Positions 50,901-62,400 of a stretch of DNA of 64,000 nt are shown here, one piece after another. The notes under the pieces were generated by a model. The model ran no database searches, had not been told where the DNA came from, and saw only the letters and a program-made list of their open reading frames with translations. Both the position numbers and the translations under genes were made by a program. This DNA is from Oscheius dolichura (lineage: Eukaryota; Nematoda; Chromadorea; Rhabditida; Rhabditidae). How positions within the stretch are numbered: position 1 is the stretch's first letter; each line of letters starts with the position of its first letter. The stretch is from positions 5,208,001 through 5,272,000 of the forward strand of contig OW051497.1 of assembly GCA_932521035.1 (NCBI GenBank), in the 5' to 3' direction.

Positions 50901-53038
50901 TTATCTGGAAGGGACTCGTAAAAGCCTGGGGCTTCATCCAGTTCTGCTTCTACTTTGTGATCCACTTTGTACGAGCTGCCTACACGGATATTCTTCGCCC
51001 CATCTTGGGTTCCATCTGGCACAACATCAAGTTCGGATTCTACTTCATAACCCACTTTATTCGATCAATCTTGGTGGACATCATCTCCCCGGCCCTGGCT
51101 GCCATTTGGGAGAAAGTGTCATTCGGCTTCTACTTCATCACAAACTTTGTCAGGAGCGTGTACTCGGACCTCCTCTCTCCCATAGTGAACAAGATCTGGG
51201 AAAGCATCAAGTTCAGCTTCCACTTTGTGGCCTATTTCGTCCGCTCGGTGGTCGGAGATGGCCTATACAGCGTGCTGTCAAGAATATGCGAGTACATCCA
51301 GATGGCGTTCTACTTCCTAACCTACTTGGTTCGGGACATCTTTATTTGGTCTCGCAATATTTGTAGGTCCTTTTATTTCATCAGAGAAAAAATAAGTTCA
51401 GTACCAAGAATGTGGAACGGCGTAAGGTTCTGCTACTACTTCACCACTCATTTCATTGATGGCGTGCTCTTCGGAAGAAACCAAAAACCTGTAGTTGATA
51501 CCGTCGTCGACATCGTATGTTTTCCCTCTTTAGGCATTCTAAATTCTTCTTATAGGATCCCATTAAACACACTGCCTACGAGTACTACCAATCTCTTCCG
51601 ACAATAGATAGAATGCCGGAGATCCCTGAACTTCCCCTGCAACTCAAAGTAGGACTATTCTGCATACGTTTAAATGATTTCTTTTAGCCGTCTTACTACA
51701 AGGAATATGTACCTACACAAGAGAACGTGTCAAGCTCCCTGTGGTGGATCCTGAGCATGCCAAAGCATTTTGTCGACTACACCCGATCTGTCTTCATCGA
51801 GGAAAAGGTTAGTAACTGGATAATGTTAACACGACGTGTTACAGGACCTGAATGTTCCCCCAGTCCCACCAGGCGATGAGAGTGCCAGTGTTGCCAATCC
51901 TCACCCTCCTCCCGCCGAAATCCCAAAAATAGATGAAGAAAAAATTATCAGCGAAGTGATGAAGAAGCTGAAGATTCCTGAAATAGACATGAAGAAAATT
52001 ATCAAGGAAGTGGCAGCGAAGATTGTGATCCCTAGACAGGACAAGGACATGCTGGCTCAAGAAACAGCTACCAAGTCAACATTGCCAGATGAAGCCAGAA
52101 TTATTAAAGAAGTGACAGAGAAGATTGGATCACACAAGGTGAATGAGGACAAGATCATCCAGGAAGTCACCTCCAAACTTCAAATTGACATGGAGTTGAA
52201 GATAAAACAAATGATGGAAGACTATGAAAAGAGGATCAATGCTGTCAATGTCAAGGTTTGGGTTCTCTGGGTTTTGATTCAAAGTTCACTTACTTATAGC
52301 ACAACAATATCGAGATTGACTACACCCACCTGGAAGCCCTTATAAGAAATGCCATCTACAAGTACGACGCTGACAAAACCGGGCTCTTCGACTACGCGTT
52401 GGAAAGCGCCGGAGCTTCCGTCATCTCTACTCGCTGCAGTGAAAGCTACAACACTTATTCCCGGCTGGAGAAGATTTGGAACATTCCACTTTGGTATTCC
52501 AGCTATGGACCTAGAACTGTCATTCAGGTAACACCTTCCCATATTCTTGAACAATCCAATTTAGCGTAACTCCAACTCTTTGTTCCCTGGAGAATGCTGG
52601 AGTTTCAAGACTGGAAGAGGATATCTCACGATTGACTTATCTCATCACATTAAAATAGGCAGCATATCCTACGAGCATATCAGTGCCGAGCAGGCGCCCG
52701 ACAAGAACAGGAGCAGTGCTCCCAAGACTTTTGACTTCTGGGTATGCGTTTATATTATACTCACCGAATACCTTACAATTTCAGGCTTACAAGACCGAGA
52801 ATGATATTGCCGGTCGCTTCCTTCTAGGATCATATGAGTACAATTTGGACGAGCATCCCCTTCAGGTGTTCGTTATCAAGGTTTGTGAAGGTTCTGATAA
52901 CCATCATGCCTTCCCTAATTTTAGAATCAACCTGATTTCCCGGTGAAGATTGTCGAAATGGAAGTGACCAGCAATTACGGAGCTGACTTCACCTGTTTGT
53001 ACAGACTCCGAGTCCATGGCGACATCTACAGGGACTAG
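47986..53038 (+). CDS. SUN-domain inner nuclear membrane protein with internal 30-residue repeats
   Basis: LINC-complex protein that binds KASH partners in the perinuclear space. Twenty-one exons (47986-48131, 48293-48325, 48369-48480, 48636-48771, 48813-48947, 48983-49137, 49178-49332, 49372-49459, 49499-49773, 49811-49981, 50025-50225, 50268-50368, 50411-50466, 50510-51514, 51556-51648, 51688-51807, 51845-52255, 52300-52527, 52565-52741, 52785-52880, 52925-53038) sum exactly to 1335 aa. The nucleoplasmic half has basic and acidic stretches and several hydrophobic segments, as in SUN1. Transmembrane segment [17 protein letters not shown] at about 540-560; repeat array 675-854 with weaker units to about 905; coiled coil 995-1131 ([20 protein letters not shown]). 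The SUN domain (1132-1335) shows [41 protein letters not shown] and the C-terminal [15 protein letters not shown]...[13 protein letters not shown]-84/SUN1-2 type. Confidence 0.94.
50768..51307 (+). repeat. Six tandem 90-bp coding repeats in the SUN gene
   Basis: Units start at 50768, 50858, 50948, 51038, 51128 and 51218, each exactly 30 codons without indels. Pattern: F/V-Y-F-x-x-H/Y-F-V-R-S/A, then a spacer with D-I/L, then about I-W-x-x-I-K-F-G/C before the next FYF. Examples of openings: [50 protein letters not shown]. After 51307 come two 21-residue units ([20 protein letters not shown]) and a final YYFTTHF. All lie inside one 1005-nt exon. They are amphipathic and strongly aromatic, C-terminal to the transmembrane segment. 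Confidence 0.9.
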
Positions 53039-53316
53039 AGAGACCGCTCCATCTGTGTTATCACAATCACTGCCAATCTTTTGTATTATTCCTACTCGAG
53101 TGCTGTACAGTTTCTTGTCTAGTGCCGGTGTGTTTCAGGAATTTCTCACAGGACGCTAGTAATTTTGTTGACCTGTTTTGCAAAGCAAGCATTATTCCGA
53201 TCTCCCTTTTGTTATCATTGTTCACTTCAATATAAATTTATTTTAATAAATAAAAATTCAAAAAATATATCCCCCGCATGTTAAACTAAAATACAAGCTC
53301 AAAGAGAGAAAAAAAA

Positions 53317-54502
53317 TTACGTAAGTTTTCCCAGTTGATGTTTCTTCACGAGCTCGGATAACCTGAATAGAGTTTACTTCTAATTTCACTTGAAACCAAC
53401 GTAAAGAAGGTAGAATCAATGATTCCCGCGACGGTAAAGGTTCCTCCAACAACCGCACAAATCTATAATTTTATGTTTAAACAATATTTATAGAAATGTT
53501 CACCGATGTCAAGAAAGTGTAGAAAGATTGTCTCTGCTCTGTCTGTTTGACTGTGATCGGTTGCAACTCGTATTTAAACCAAATTGCTGGTATGATATGT
53601 CCACTGTGATGATACGTCACATACGAACGGTGTCCGTACGTGTACTGGTAACTATTCCACACTTTTCCATTGATACTTTGGTAGACAGAAGGCACTATCT
53701 AAAGAGGAAAGGAAGAAATGAGTATGGTAAGAATTGTACACCTTGAGAATGTATTCGTGCGTTTCCAGCGCGTCTCCCGCAGTTGCGTTTTTATCGACTA
53801 ATGGATTAAAGCTTCCCTTTACGGCTAGTCCCTAAATGTGAACTGTTGAAATAAGCTGATAGAATGGCTAACAGCGATGTCTTCTCCGAAGGTGATTGAG
53901 TGAATGATATGTCGCATGTCAGGATTCTTCGGCTGGGTAGAAGCGGAATGAGTGGAAAGATGGAAATTACCGGGCACCTAAGCCAATACTGAACAAGTAA
54001 AATAGAACTAGGAATACCTTGTTGATTTCGAAGCTACTTTGAAAGCGGCAGCCCCCGGTCTCCTCAATAGGTTTCCGGACAGTGTGATCTTTGAAACCTA
54101 CTTCATGCCGCCCGTTTTCATCCTGGATATCAACACCGAGATCTTAATTGAGACTGATTCAAACAGACTTTTTACATCCTTACATTCGCAGGCTATAAAG
54201 GGTAAAGAAACATCTACGGCTACATCAATTTTGCCCTGTCGTCCCGGATCGTCTACTATTAGCTCACTTTTACTGAAATCCACTGCCTAAAAGCAAAAAA
54301 GTCGAACTTACACATCGATATAAATATAGGCAAGAACATCATTGAAGATCATAAAACTAATGAATAAAACACAGACGATAGATATGACAGCCCCGGCTAC
54401 TGTAGGTTGTGTGAGATCCTTTGGAACCTTACGGTAGATGTCGAACCTTCAATTCCACAAGTAGAAAAAAAATACAAAATTAACTGACCTTCTTATGTCC
54501 AT
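53317..54502 (-). CDS. ERGIC1: ERGIC1 / ERGIC-32 (ER-Golgi cargo receptor)
   Basis: Cycles between the ER and the intermediate compartment in COPII/COPI carriers with ERGIC2/3. Nine exons (54502-54489, 54446-54314, 54286-54184, 54142-54018, 53977-53873, 53831-53742, 53698-53504, 53462-53401, 53362-53317) give 290 aa, the same as the human protein. N-terminal RFDIYRKVPKDLTQPTVAGA (ERGIC_N) runs into the first membrane segment. Luminal blocks: LGVDIQDENGRHEVGFKD, NKVPGNFHLSTHSA, NPDMRHIIHSITFG, HEYILKIVPSVY, SGHIIPAIWFKYELQPITV. The second membrane segment is AVVGGTFTVAGIIDS. The final exon encodes a short Lys-containing tail (LVKKHQLGKLT). Convergent with the SUN gene, 279 nt apart. Confidence 0.96.
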
Positions 54503-55394
54503 GGCGACAATCAATAGTAAGGGTCAGAATGGCACTCGCTAAACACACAGACCGATGGCAGAGTTGCGGGAACACTGTCGACCTCTAGGAAAATAAATAA
54601 CAATTTACTCGGATAGAAATTTCAAAAAGATGGCATACTGCTACAAAACTATAAAGACAACGCCACGTATTCTTGTAGTTTCCGGCTGGATGGGCCGTGT
54701 GAAAATCGATTTCGATCATAAACTCTAGTTGTTATGGGCAGAGCATTGCGGGTGGCCGCCATAGAAACATTTTAGCGACGCCCTCCAGAAGCCAAATGGA
54801 TTGCATTACAACGCTTTTTGGTAGCGTTTCAATGGATCAACAATGATGAAAAGATAATAAATAGACAGACGGGCTACACCGATTTCACTCTGCGAGGGAC
54901 CCAAAATAACATAACACGAGATCCGCGGAAAGAGGTTTTTCGGGTAATGAGACCGCGCCCCTCGCGATTGAAATTTGTTGGTAATGAGGTTAGAGTCATG
55001 TCTACACACGAATCGGCTGAGAAGACAAAAGAACCCCGTGTTCCTCCTAGGATTTTCCCTCGTTCTTTCTGTATAGCATTTTCAACAGTTTAAAACTAGT
55101 CTTTCGGGAACGTTGAAATGTATTTATTTTCTTCAGCCCCCGTGGTATACGTTTCTTACGAGTACCCTCTCATCACGCAACTTCCGTGAACAACGTGTTT
55201 GCTTCCGCAGGTCAGAGATTCTTCACACTCGACTGTAAGTGACCCCGTTCTCTAAACCATGCCCCCGTGAGATCTACGTCTGCCCACTCGACGACACGTG
55301 TACTTATTCTACGTTTGTATGAATGGATAATACTTTATTGAAACCATTGTACAGATATTTGATATGGTTTAAATGACATGAAACAAACAACTGA
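54503..55394. other. Intergenic between ERGIC1 and the membrane protein gene
   Basis: About 890 nt. A 91-codon plus-strand frame (54818-55093) has no recognisable feature. An AATAAA on minus (55333-55338) serves the gene ending at 55395, 57 nt past its stop. Confidence 0.45.
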
Positions 55395-56071
55395 TCAATA
55401 TCGGTATCCACCATCCGGAGGATTTTGATAGGGACCAGTCCCGAAGTGATAACCGCCCTGGATCGGACGAGCCAGGGACATCTGAAAGCTTTCAAGGTTA
55501 CTTTTTGTTGCGCATAGGTAAATTACGAAAGGTGAGTGGCTTATGTTTTCTCCGTGAAGCACACTTTGTGACGTACCTGTGACGTAGCAGGTGAAAGGCC
55601 ACTCCCATGAAGAAGCTGCCTCTTCTGCTTTTTGTCTTTCGCACGATTGAAGAGCCATATGACGAGGGTGATCACGACCGCCACGATGACTAGAATACAG
55701 AAAATAACGATGAGAGCGACGGCCCATCCATATTTGGTACTCCTGAATTTTTATTGTTCTATATAACGTGGGCGCGGCAAACCTACCAGTCGGTGTCTTT
55801 ACAGCACCCATTCGAACAACAACCCAGATCTTTGTAGCAGAGCTGAGTTACATTTTGGAAACTATTCAGTGTACTGTAGATACAGTCGTAGTACGAAGGA
55901 TCTATAGCTAAATAAGGTGGATATTAGTTCGGCATCCTAACTTACTATTCACTCTTTGTCCCACTAACCCTGTAGGGACAAATTGTGGAATCAATTGCCC
56001 TCCTGCTCCTGTACCAGTCACATCGTAGAGGGGCCTCGAGCCAGCCAGAGAAGGGTTTTCGGTTACCGTTA
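55395..56071 (-). CDS. Cysteine-rich single-pass membrane protein, 5' end uncertain
   Basis: Four solid exons (56071-55946, 55907-55787, 55742-55577, 55481-55395). The ectodomain is ENPSLAGSRPLYDV...QLIPQFVPTGLVG. The next exon has YYDCIYSTLNS, TQLCYKDLGCCSNGCCKDTDW, a compact Cys module (C, C, CC, CC) just before the membrane. One transmembrane helix (WAVALIVIFCILVIVAVVIT) follows, then a basic stop-transfer RAKDKKQKRQ and a short Gly/Tyr/Pro-rich tail (GGYHF, PPDGGYRY) with a possible PPxG/Y-type signal. The layout recalls Shisa/CYYR-like adaptors, but I do not claim homology. A plausible first exon (ending near 56299 at AACC before gttcgt, containing FILLALFTLPPIH) joins in phase. Confidence 0.7.
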
Positions 56072-56910
56072 CTGTAAGCAAGCAATAAGAGCTGTTCCTT
56101 AGAGTGGCGAATACAGGTCTAAGCCCTTTCTTCGTATTTTTTTGTAAAGAAAGAAAGCCAAGTTTTCCTTGCTGGGAGTGCCAGCAGCTGCGCAAACTGG
56201 GGAAAACGCAAACAACCGCTGGACGATCTAGACCGCAATAGAATCGCGTACAAAGAGTCTCAAAAGCAATTTGATTGCTTCCCCTCTTTTTAAAGACGAA
56301 CGGTTTCTTTGGAGAAAAAAGTGAATAGGTGGCAGGGTAAACAGAGCTAGGAGAATAAACAGTTTCAAGATGGAACGGAAATCATCCCTGGTAAAATGTT
56401 TCAGCTCTGCTCGGTGGAATGGCGAAGGCTTATTAAAACTGATTGTCATAGAGAAGGATAGCAGTTCCAAAACTATCGAATAATTGTAGGCATCATTGTG
56501 AAACGAAGGCAGACAAATGTGTTATGTGAAGAAATGAAAGAATCTAGAGAAGAGAGGGGAGAACGAGGGCCTTGAAAATGGCTAGAAAAGTGGGGATTGT
56601 ATCTATTTTTAGACCACATTATAGCCACTGGGTCAAAAAGTGTCAAGCCAACAAATAAAGGACAATAAGAAATTGTATAGCCCACCTTGAAATCCATCCC
56701 ACCGACTCCATGGAGCAGCGCGATCAGCCGCCATGGACTGTTTGTGTGCGAATGTGGGGAAAAGCCTTCCGTTGCCGGAGGCGGAAACCGGAAAGGAGCT
56801 TTCGAATGCCTTTCGGGTGACACTTCACAGGTGATAATCCATGACGTGTGGTTAAGACATCTTCAGCAAAGGGGACCAAAGAGAGTATGCATATTTATTC
56901 ATGTGTACAG

Positions 56911-57538
56911 TTAAAATCCAGTTTTAAAGAGCATAATGGCAATGTGTTGGACATAAAAATAAATGAAGTGGTTGGTTTCGTGTGTCACATATGAGCCGAA
57001 GTTCCTTCCCACCACACAGTGCCAAGACGGGGAGTGTCGCCTGTCAAACTCTTCTTTGATATATGTCGCCATATCCTGTAACTGCTTTTTTTAGCACTCG
57101 ATCCACTTCTGCCCACCTTCTCCAGTTTGAATTTGTTCATTGCATCGTTTGCCACTTCCATCGCCTCCTGCTGCATGTTCTCCGGCATGTCGCTGCTTTT
57201 GACCACTGACTCTCTCTTGATGATCGGCGTTTTTTCAACATTTCGCGACTTCTGCTGGAAAATAGAATAGACTTTTGAAACAAGCGGATATGTTCTTAGC
57301 TGCAACGTTGATGGCTTCCAATATTTGTTTATGAGTGCCCCACAAAACAATGTTTTTTGTCTATTAATAAATGCCCCCAGACATGAAACGATTTTCATTA
57401 AAAAGCGGACTACTAAAGGGCGGCTAGAATGTCTCTTGTTCAAATTGTGAAAGTCTAAGGAAGGATATTGAGGTATACCTCAATCTCGGCATTCTCATCA
57501 GCGTCAGTTAAAGCGTTGTCGATATTGTTAAGGGTCAT
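56911..57538 (-). CDS. DYNLL: LC8-type dynein light chain with N-terminal extension
   Basis: Homodimeric hub that binds short linear motifs and forms part of cytoplasmic dynein and other complexes. Three exons (57538-57479, 57254-57117, 57075-56911) give 120 aa; standard LC8 is 89. The core is near-canonical: [61 protein letters not shown]. The extra 31 residues ([20 protein letters not shown] then KSRNVEKTP) are encoded mainly by exon 1, so an internal start could also yield standard LC8. The second intron is about 41 nt. AATAAA (minus, 56899-56894) starts about 12 nt after the stop. Confidence 0.95.
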
Positions 57539-58296
57539 TCTGGAACAAAGCTTTTAGTCAGAGTAGGAGGATGAGGTAATGTCCGGACGAAGTGACAACA
57601 ATCGGGACGACGCCCCGACTGACAATGTGAGGATAGACAAGGGTTTTCGCGGTGGACAGTGTGGGACTTTTGAGTGCCGGCAATACTCGTTGATCTTTGT
57701 ATTATGTACAGGCAAATTTGATTTTTTGGAACTGTGAAGACACATGTTAATAGGTTGCAAACACAAAGGGAACCACTTGAAAATGGTGTTCTACAAGGGG
57801 CCTGGTCTGTGTTCACCCAAAAAATACCCCACCAATTGTTTCCGGCGCTCGATTAGATCCTCAGCTGGCATCGTATGAGCTGTGAACAATGATCTGGAAG
57901 GAGTAGATGAGAGTAGCAACAGAGTATCTGGAGGTTCAAAGGGAAAGGGTGCATGACATGTGCCAGACAGCCCACCGAAACGGCACAGAGATGTCTATTA
58001 ACAGATACGCAAACATTCGATAGTCGAGTGCTCTGATGATACCGGGTACACAATCACGAGATATCCAAATCACCCAACCCACGTTGACCCGCAACTCGGA
58101 AAGAATGTCAACTTCTGATTTCAAGTTTGAATTGCCTTTTACGCGGTGCTAAGCGGGCTTAATGCCAAAATAGTCGGCACCGAACTGTCGAATGCGGAGG
58201 CTGTTGATTGAAATGTGTCATTCATTCTTATCAGCCCTGCTTATCTGATTACTGTCAACCAGTGGTCTTTTCTGTCTATTCCCCGCCGATTCCCGC
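57539..58296. promoter_or_regulatory. Divergent upstream region of LC8 and the Ras-like gene
   Basis: 758 nt between two divergent starts. Short open frames on minus (57535-57816, 57853-58124) have no recognisable domain. No TATA box seen. Confidence 0.4.
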
Positions 58297-59492
58297 ATGA
58301 TTCCCTTCCAGACCGACCTCGTCTTCGGGAATGATCCTCAGGTAGGAGGGCTTTACTGCTTCCAGTTTACAACGTACATGGTTAGACTCGTTTCGGCTGG
58401 GATATTGCACCCTTGTGCTTGAGATGGATCTAAGACAATGGGCAATACACCGGCCGGAGCTGGAAGTTTCGAAACCATCCTATTCCCGATAAGCTACTGA
58501 AAGCCTGGCACAATTGAAACTACGCTGTGTTCGTCTTTTTACGATAAAGCGCCGTTTCACCATATGACGTTCCCGTTATTTGAACAGTTCCATGCTTTAT
58601 GCATTTTTTCTATAATCTTTCCAGATTGCACAAAATCGTATGCGGGTGCTGGTCGTCGGTAGCCCAAAAGTAGGAAAAACTTCATTGATAAGGAGACTGG
58701 TGGATAACGTCTTCTTGGAGGACGCAGAGCGACAAGACAGATTCGAATTGAGCCGGTTGACCGTAGTAGCCCGAGCAGTGGAAGGCAGCCTGTACAAATT
58801 AGAATTTCAAGAAGCGGGTACAACAGTCCTGTTTTGCCCTACAAAGCTCACTGATCTCTAGATTCCGCGGTGCTAACAGCTTCACGCTCCAATGATCAAG
58901 ATGCTGACCAGCCTGTAGTACACGATGTGAGCTTCTTGTTGAGTAAGGGCTTCCTCTCTCAGCGCTCTTTCATCTTTTCGTGGAAAAAAGCGCCCACTTC
59001 ACATCAAAGCTTTGATCATCCGTTCTTTGTAGACAGTAACCTGGCTCGATACTCACACTGTCCTGTTTGTTTATGACATTACATCAGAGGATTCGTACGA
59101 CGAACTTGTGAAATATTTGTCTGTGTTACAGAAAAAAGTTTGTTTTTCTTCGTGGGAAAGTTGACTCATCGCCCTGTTTTTAGGCATCACCCGATTGCAA
59201 TATCTGTCTCGTTGGAACGAAGGCAGACTGCAAGAAAGATCGACAGGTGCCATTTCCCCGGGCAGAGCAAGACGCCGAGTTGAGAGACATGTCTCTTCTC
59301 GAAGTGAGGTTAGATGATGCCATTCTTTTTTTTACTGATCGACCAATGTTCAGTTCAAAGGATGGAACTAATATCAGTCTGCTTTTCGACGAAGTCGTCG
59401 AGTATATTATAGAACGTCGTGAGGCGCAAGAAGAGTCCAGGCGGACACAAGAACGGGGCTACCTATCCGACCACGAGGAGGTTTTGGATTAG
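58297..59492 (+). CDS. Divergent Ras-like small GTPase
   Basis: Six exons (58297-58341, 58625-58817, 58862-58926, 59033-59137, 59184-59308, 59354-59492) give 223 aa. The G1 P-loop is VVGSPKVGKTSLIRRL, with Lys where Ras has the flexible Gly12-13 region. G3 reads FQEAG where DxxG is usual; FVYDITSEDSYDEL is the central strand and helix. G4 is GTKADCKKDRQV (Thr for the Asn of NKxD). G5 is EVSSKDGTNISLLF (SSK for SAK). The C-terminus is acidic, with no CaaX box, so no prenylation is predicted. It could be a RASL/RERG/Di-Ras-like or nematode-specific branch; the altered G3 and G4 suggest weak or absent hydrolysis. Junctions were placed to keep these motifs in frame. Confidence 0.85.
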
Positions 59493-62400
59493 AGAACACC
59501 GCCAACTAATAATTTTAGGTCTATCGTGATCCAATCCAACCAGCTGAGGCGGAACCAGTTCGTCCAAATTTGTTCTGTTTTTGGCCGTTTAGCCGAACCT
59601 AAAAACTTTTTGTTTTCACAATAAAACACCAAGCGTGTTGCTGATCTCATTTGCTCATTGAAAATTTGATTTGTTACCACGCAGTCAGTAATTTTCCTTC
59701 GACCAGAAGGTCACCTCTTCCAAAATTTGCTCATCTTTCACTATGCCACTTATGAGAACGCATCAACCTATTCACACCTTCTGAATAGACTACGAAACCT
59801 TCCTTTAATGACCAATGGAATTTCTAAACCCTTTCATTCTTCTTGCATTTTTTACTTGCACTATTCGTTTAGCAGTTTGTCAACAAGGGGAACACTATCC
59901 GACTGACTCGCTACCGACCTTTGTATTCAGCAACTGAGGAAGCAAAGATATCCATAATAATGGTCTGAGTGGGGTCCGTTGTTTCTTCTTTGAATAATTC
60001 AATTGCCCGCCTGTTGGAGACTGAATAAGGTGGCCCCTGCCGCTCAGTTTCAGCTCCTTGAATATCTAAGCGATAGCGATATGGGTGTGGCTCCTCGATT
60101 GGAATCTTTGAAGTCTAGCAATTCCCATGTTTCTCTGTGCTGTCCCTTTCCAAGGCAGAGCCCCCAATATATCCCACTGGGTCCAGCCCACTCATTTCCA
60201 CAACATCGTGCCTTTTGTCTTCTCACAGCACAAAAACAATAGCGGTAGCCGGCACGATTCCGAGGAACAACAATTGGGCTCTCTTTTCCAAATGGCTTTG
60301 ATTATTAATCCATTTGTTTTTACTTTGCGTGGGGTCATTGTCCACTGACCAGTTGTCTCAAAACTTAATTCTTCCGAGAAAAGAAGGACACTCTGGACAA
60401 TCCACCGCCCTTCATCCATATTCAATGTTCCCTTGTTTTGTCCCTTTGTAATTTGACTAGTTTCTGATAGCCCGTATTTTTTTTCCTCAGAGTTAAAAAT
60501 ATCTCCATCTTGATATGTATTTTCTGTTGTTACTCAGGAGCTTCACAAAATTTTACCAATCTTTTTCACAGACCATAGTTCTCAACAACGTTCGTTTTGC
60601 AAAACAATACATCCACAATTTGGTTATGCAAGATTATTTGCGGAAGGAACTCGCGGTTGTTGGAATCCTCGGATGAAAGTGATCTAGGGAGCATCCTCCC
60701 AATTTTTTCCTTTATCTAGTATGTTCTGATCGCTCGATGGTGTTCTTCCAGCTCAAAAGAACACTTACAATAGAGGAGGCCACGTAGAACTAATTTGTTG
60801 ACGTGAAGATGTACTTCCCTCTGATTTTTTCCAAACTTGAAGTTTTGAGACCTTAGCATACCTTTATTCTTGCTCTATGTCTTTTTTTAACCGTTCTCAA
60901 GTTTCAATGGGCCTTCTCTCACTTCTTCGTCTGCGTTCATTTCTCTCCTTGATCCTTTGAGAACACTGGGGGGATTTCCCCCTGGACGATGAGTTGTCGA
61001 CAGTTTTTATTCAATGACCCTTAATCCTATCGGAAGGACACGTGTTGTTTATTTCAGGGGATTTCTGACGTCCAAATGTTTCTCTACGGCTTCCGATGAG
61101 AACTCATAAGATAGGCCCAGTATTTCCGTCCACCCTCATAACATTAATTCCGTCTCATTCCTTTTAATTCGTCAAAACAAGCCTCTCTCTTTTACTGCCG
61201 ATAGGGTAAAAGGGTATGAAAACAGGAAGTATGAAGCACCCAGCTACATCGACAAGTTTCCCTACCCATTTAAATTCTCACTTATCCGAATAAAGATGCA
61301 GAACAGTAGAACAAAACGTCACAGGCTGTTGTGGAATCCACGAAATCTCGTTTTGTTACAGTATCTAGAGAACGACGCTGTAACTAGGTTGTATTTTTTG
61401 TTTTCCGGCCTTTAACTTAGACAAGCGAGACGCATTCTCTTCTAAAGACAATCAGCATTTTTCGTGCTAACCCTATTTTCCATTGCTAGCAGTTTCAATC
61501 CAGCAATATAATAGCCAGTTCGTTAGCCGTCTCCCTCGAATTCCAACTTCTCGATTTCACCGTTTGACGTTAGTAAGACTCCTGTCTGTTCTCTCTATTT
61601 AAGAAATTAGGAAAAGGAAAATAAGATAAGGAAGTATGCTAGGGTCCCATTCCGTTTGATCTAATGGTCACACAAGTAGTCATCCACCTTATTGGCTTTA
61701 TCTGGGGGAGAAGTTCAGCTTGTCCAGTAAACACACCATTAGGATGCCTATTTATGTGTAACAGATGTAGCCCAGTCTACGCTACCTGGGCCCCCCGGCG
61801 TAGGCGTTAGTGCCGCTAGGCGTCCGCATTAGTTAATTGGTGGGACTATCAAAGATGAAAGTTTGCGATGATTTCATTCTTCTATTTTTATCGATAGATT
61901 TGAACGTTGTGGCAGAGAATAGCCTGCTCAAAGTGGCCGCCCTACTAGGGAGCCTTCCGTTCCAGGTAAAGCATTCCATCCTCCTAATTTTATTGGAAAC
62001 CGGAACAAAGTCGTTGAGCATGCCCTAGGGGCTCGTGAAGGAGCGGTGAGGTATCTCTACCATTTGTCATGAAGGTTTTCACGACCAAACCCGTTTGTCT
62101 TGCTTTTTTGTTCTTCTGGAGTCTAGGCCGCAACAACAGAAACTTATTAGAAGTCTTACAGAGCACTTTTGTATCTCATATCGCCTATTTTTCATCCCCT
62201 TCTGAGAACATTTTCCTCTTTCCTGCGCAAAACATTTCCACCTTTGTCGAGATAAACATAAGAATATCTTGATATCTGGTGTTGCACCGGAAGCGGAACC
62301 CTGCAACCATTCAGTCTATCCTTGCCTTATTTTTTCGGTTGAAGGCGATCTGTGTAATTCGAAGAGAGTCTTCTGGGAAGATATGGTATCACCCTTTGAT

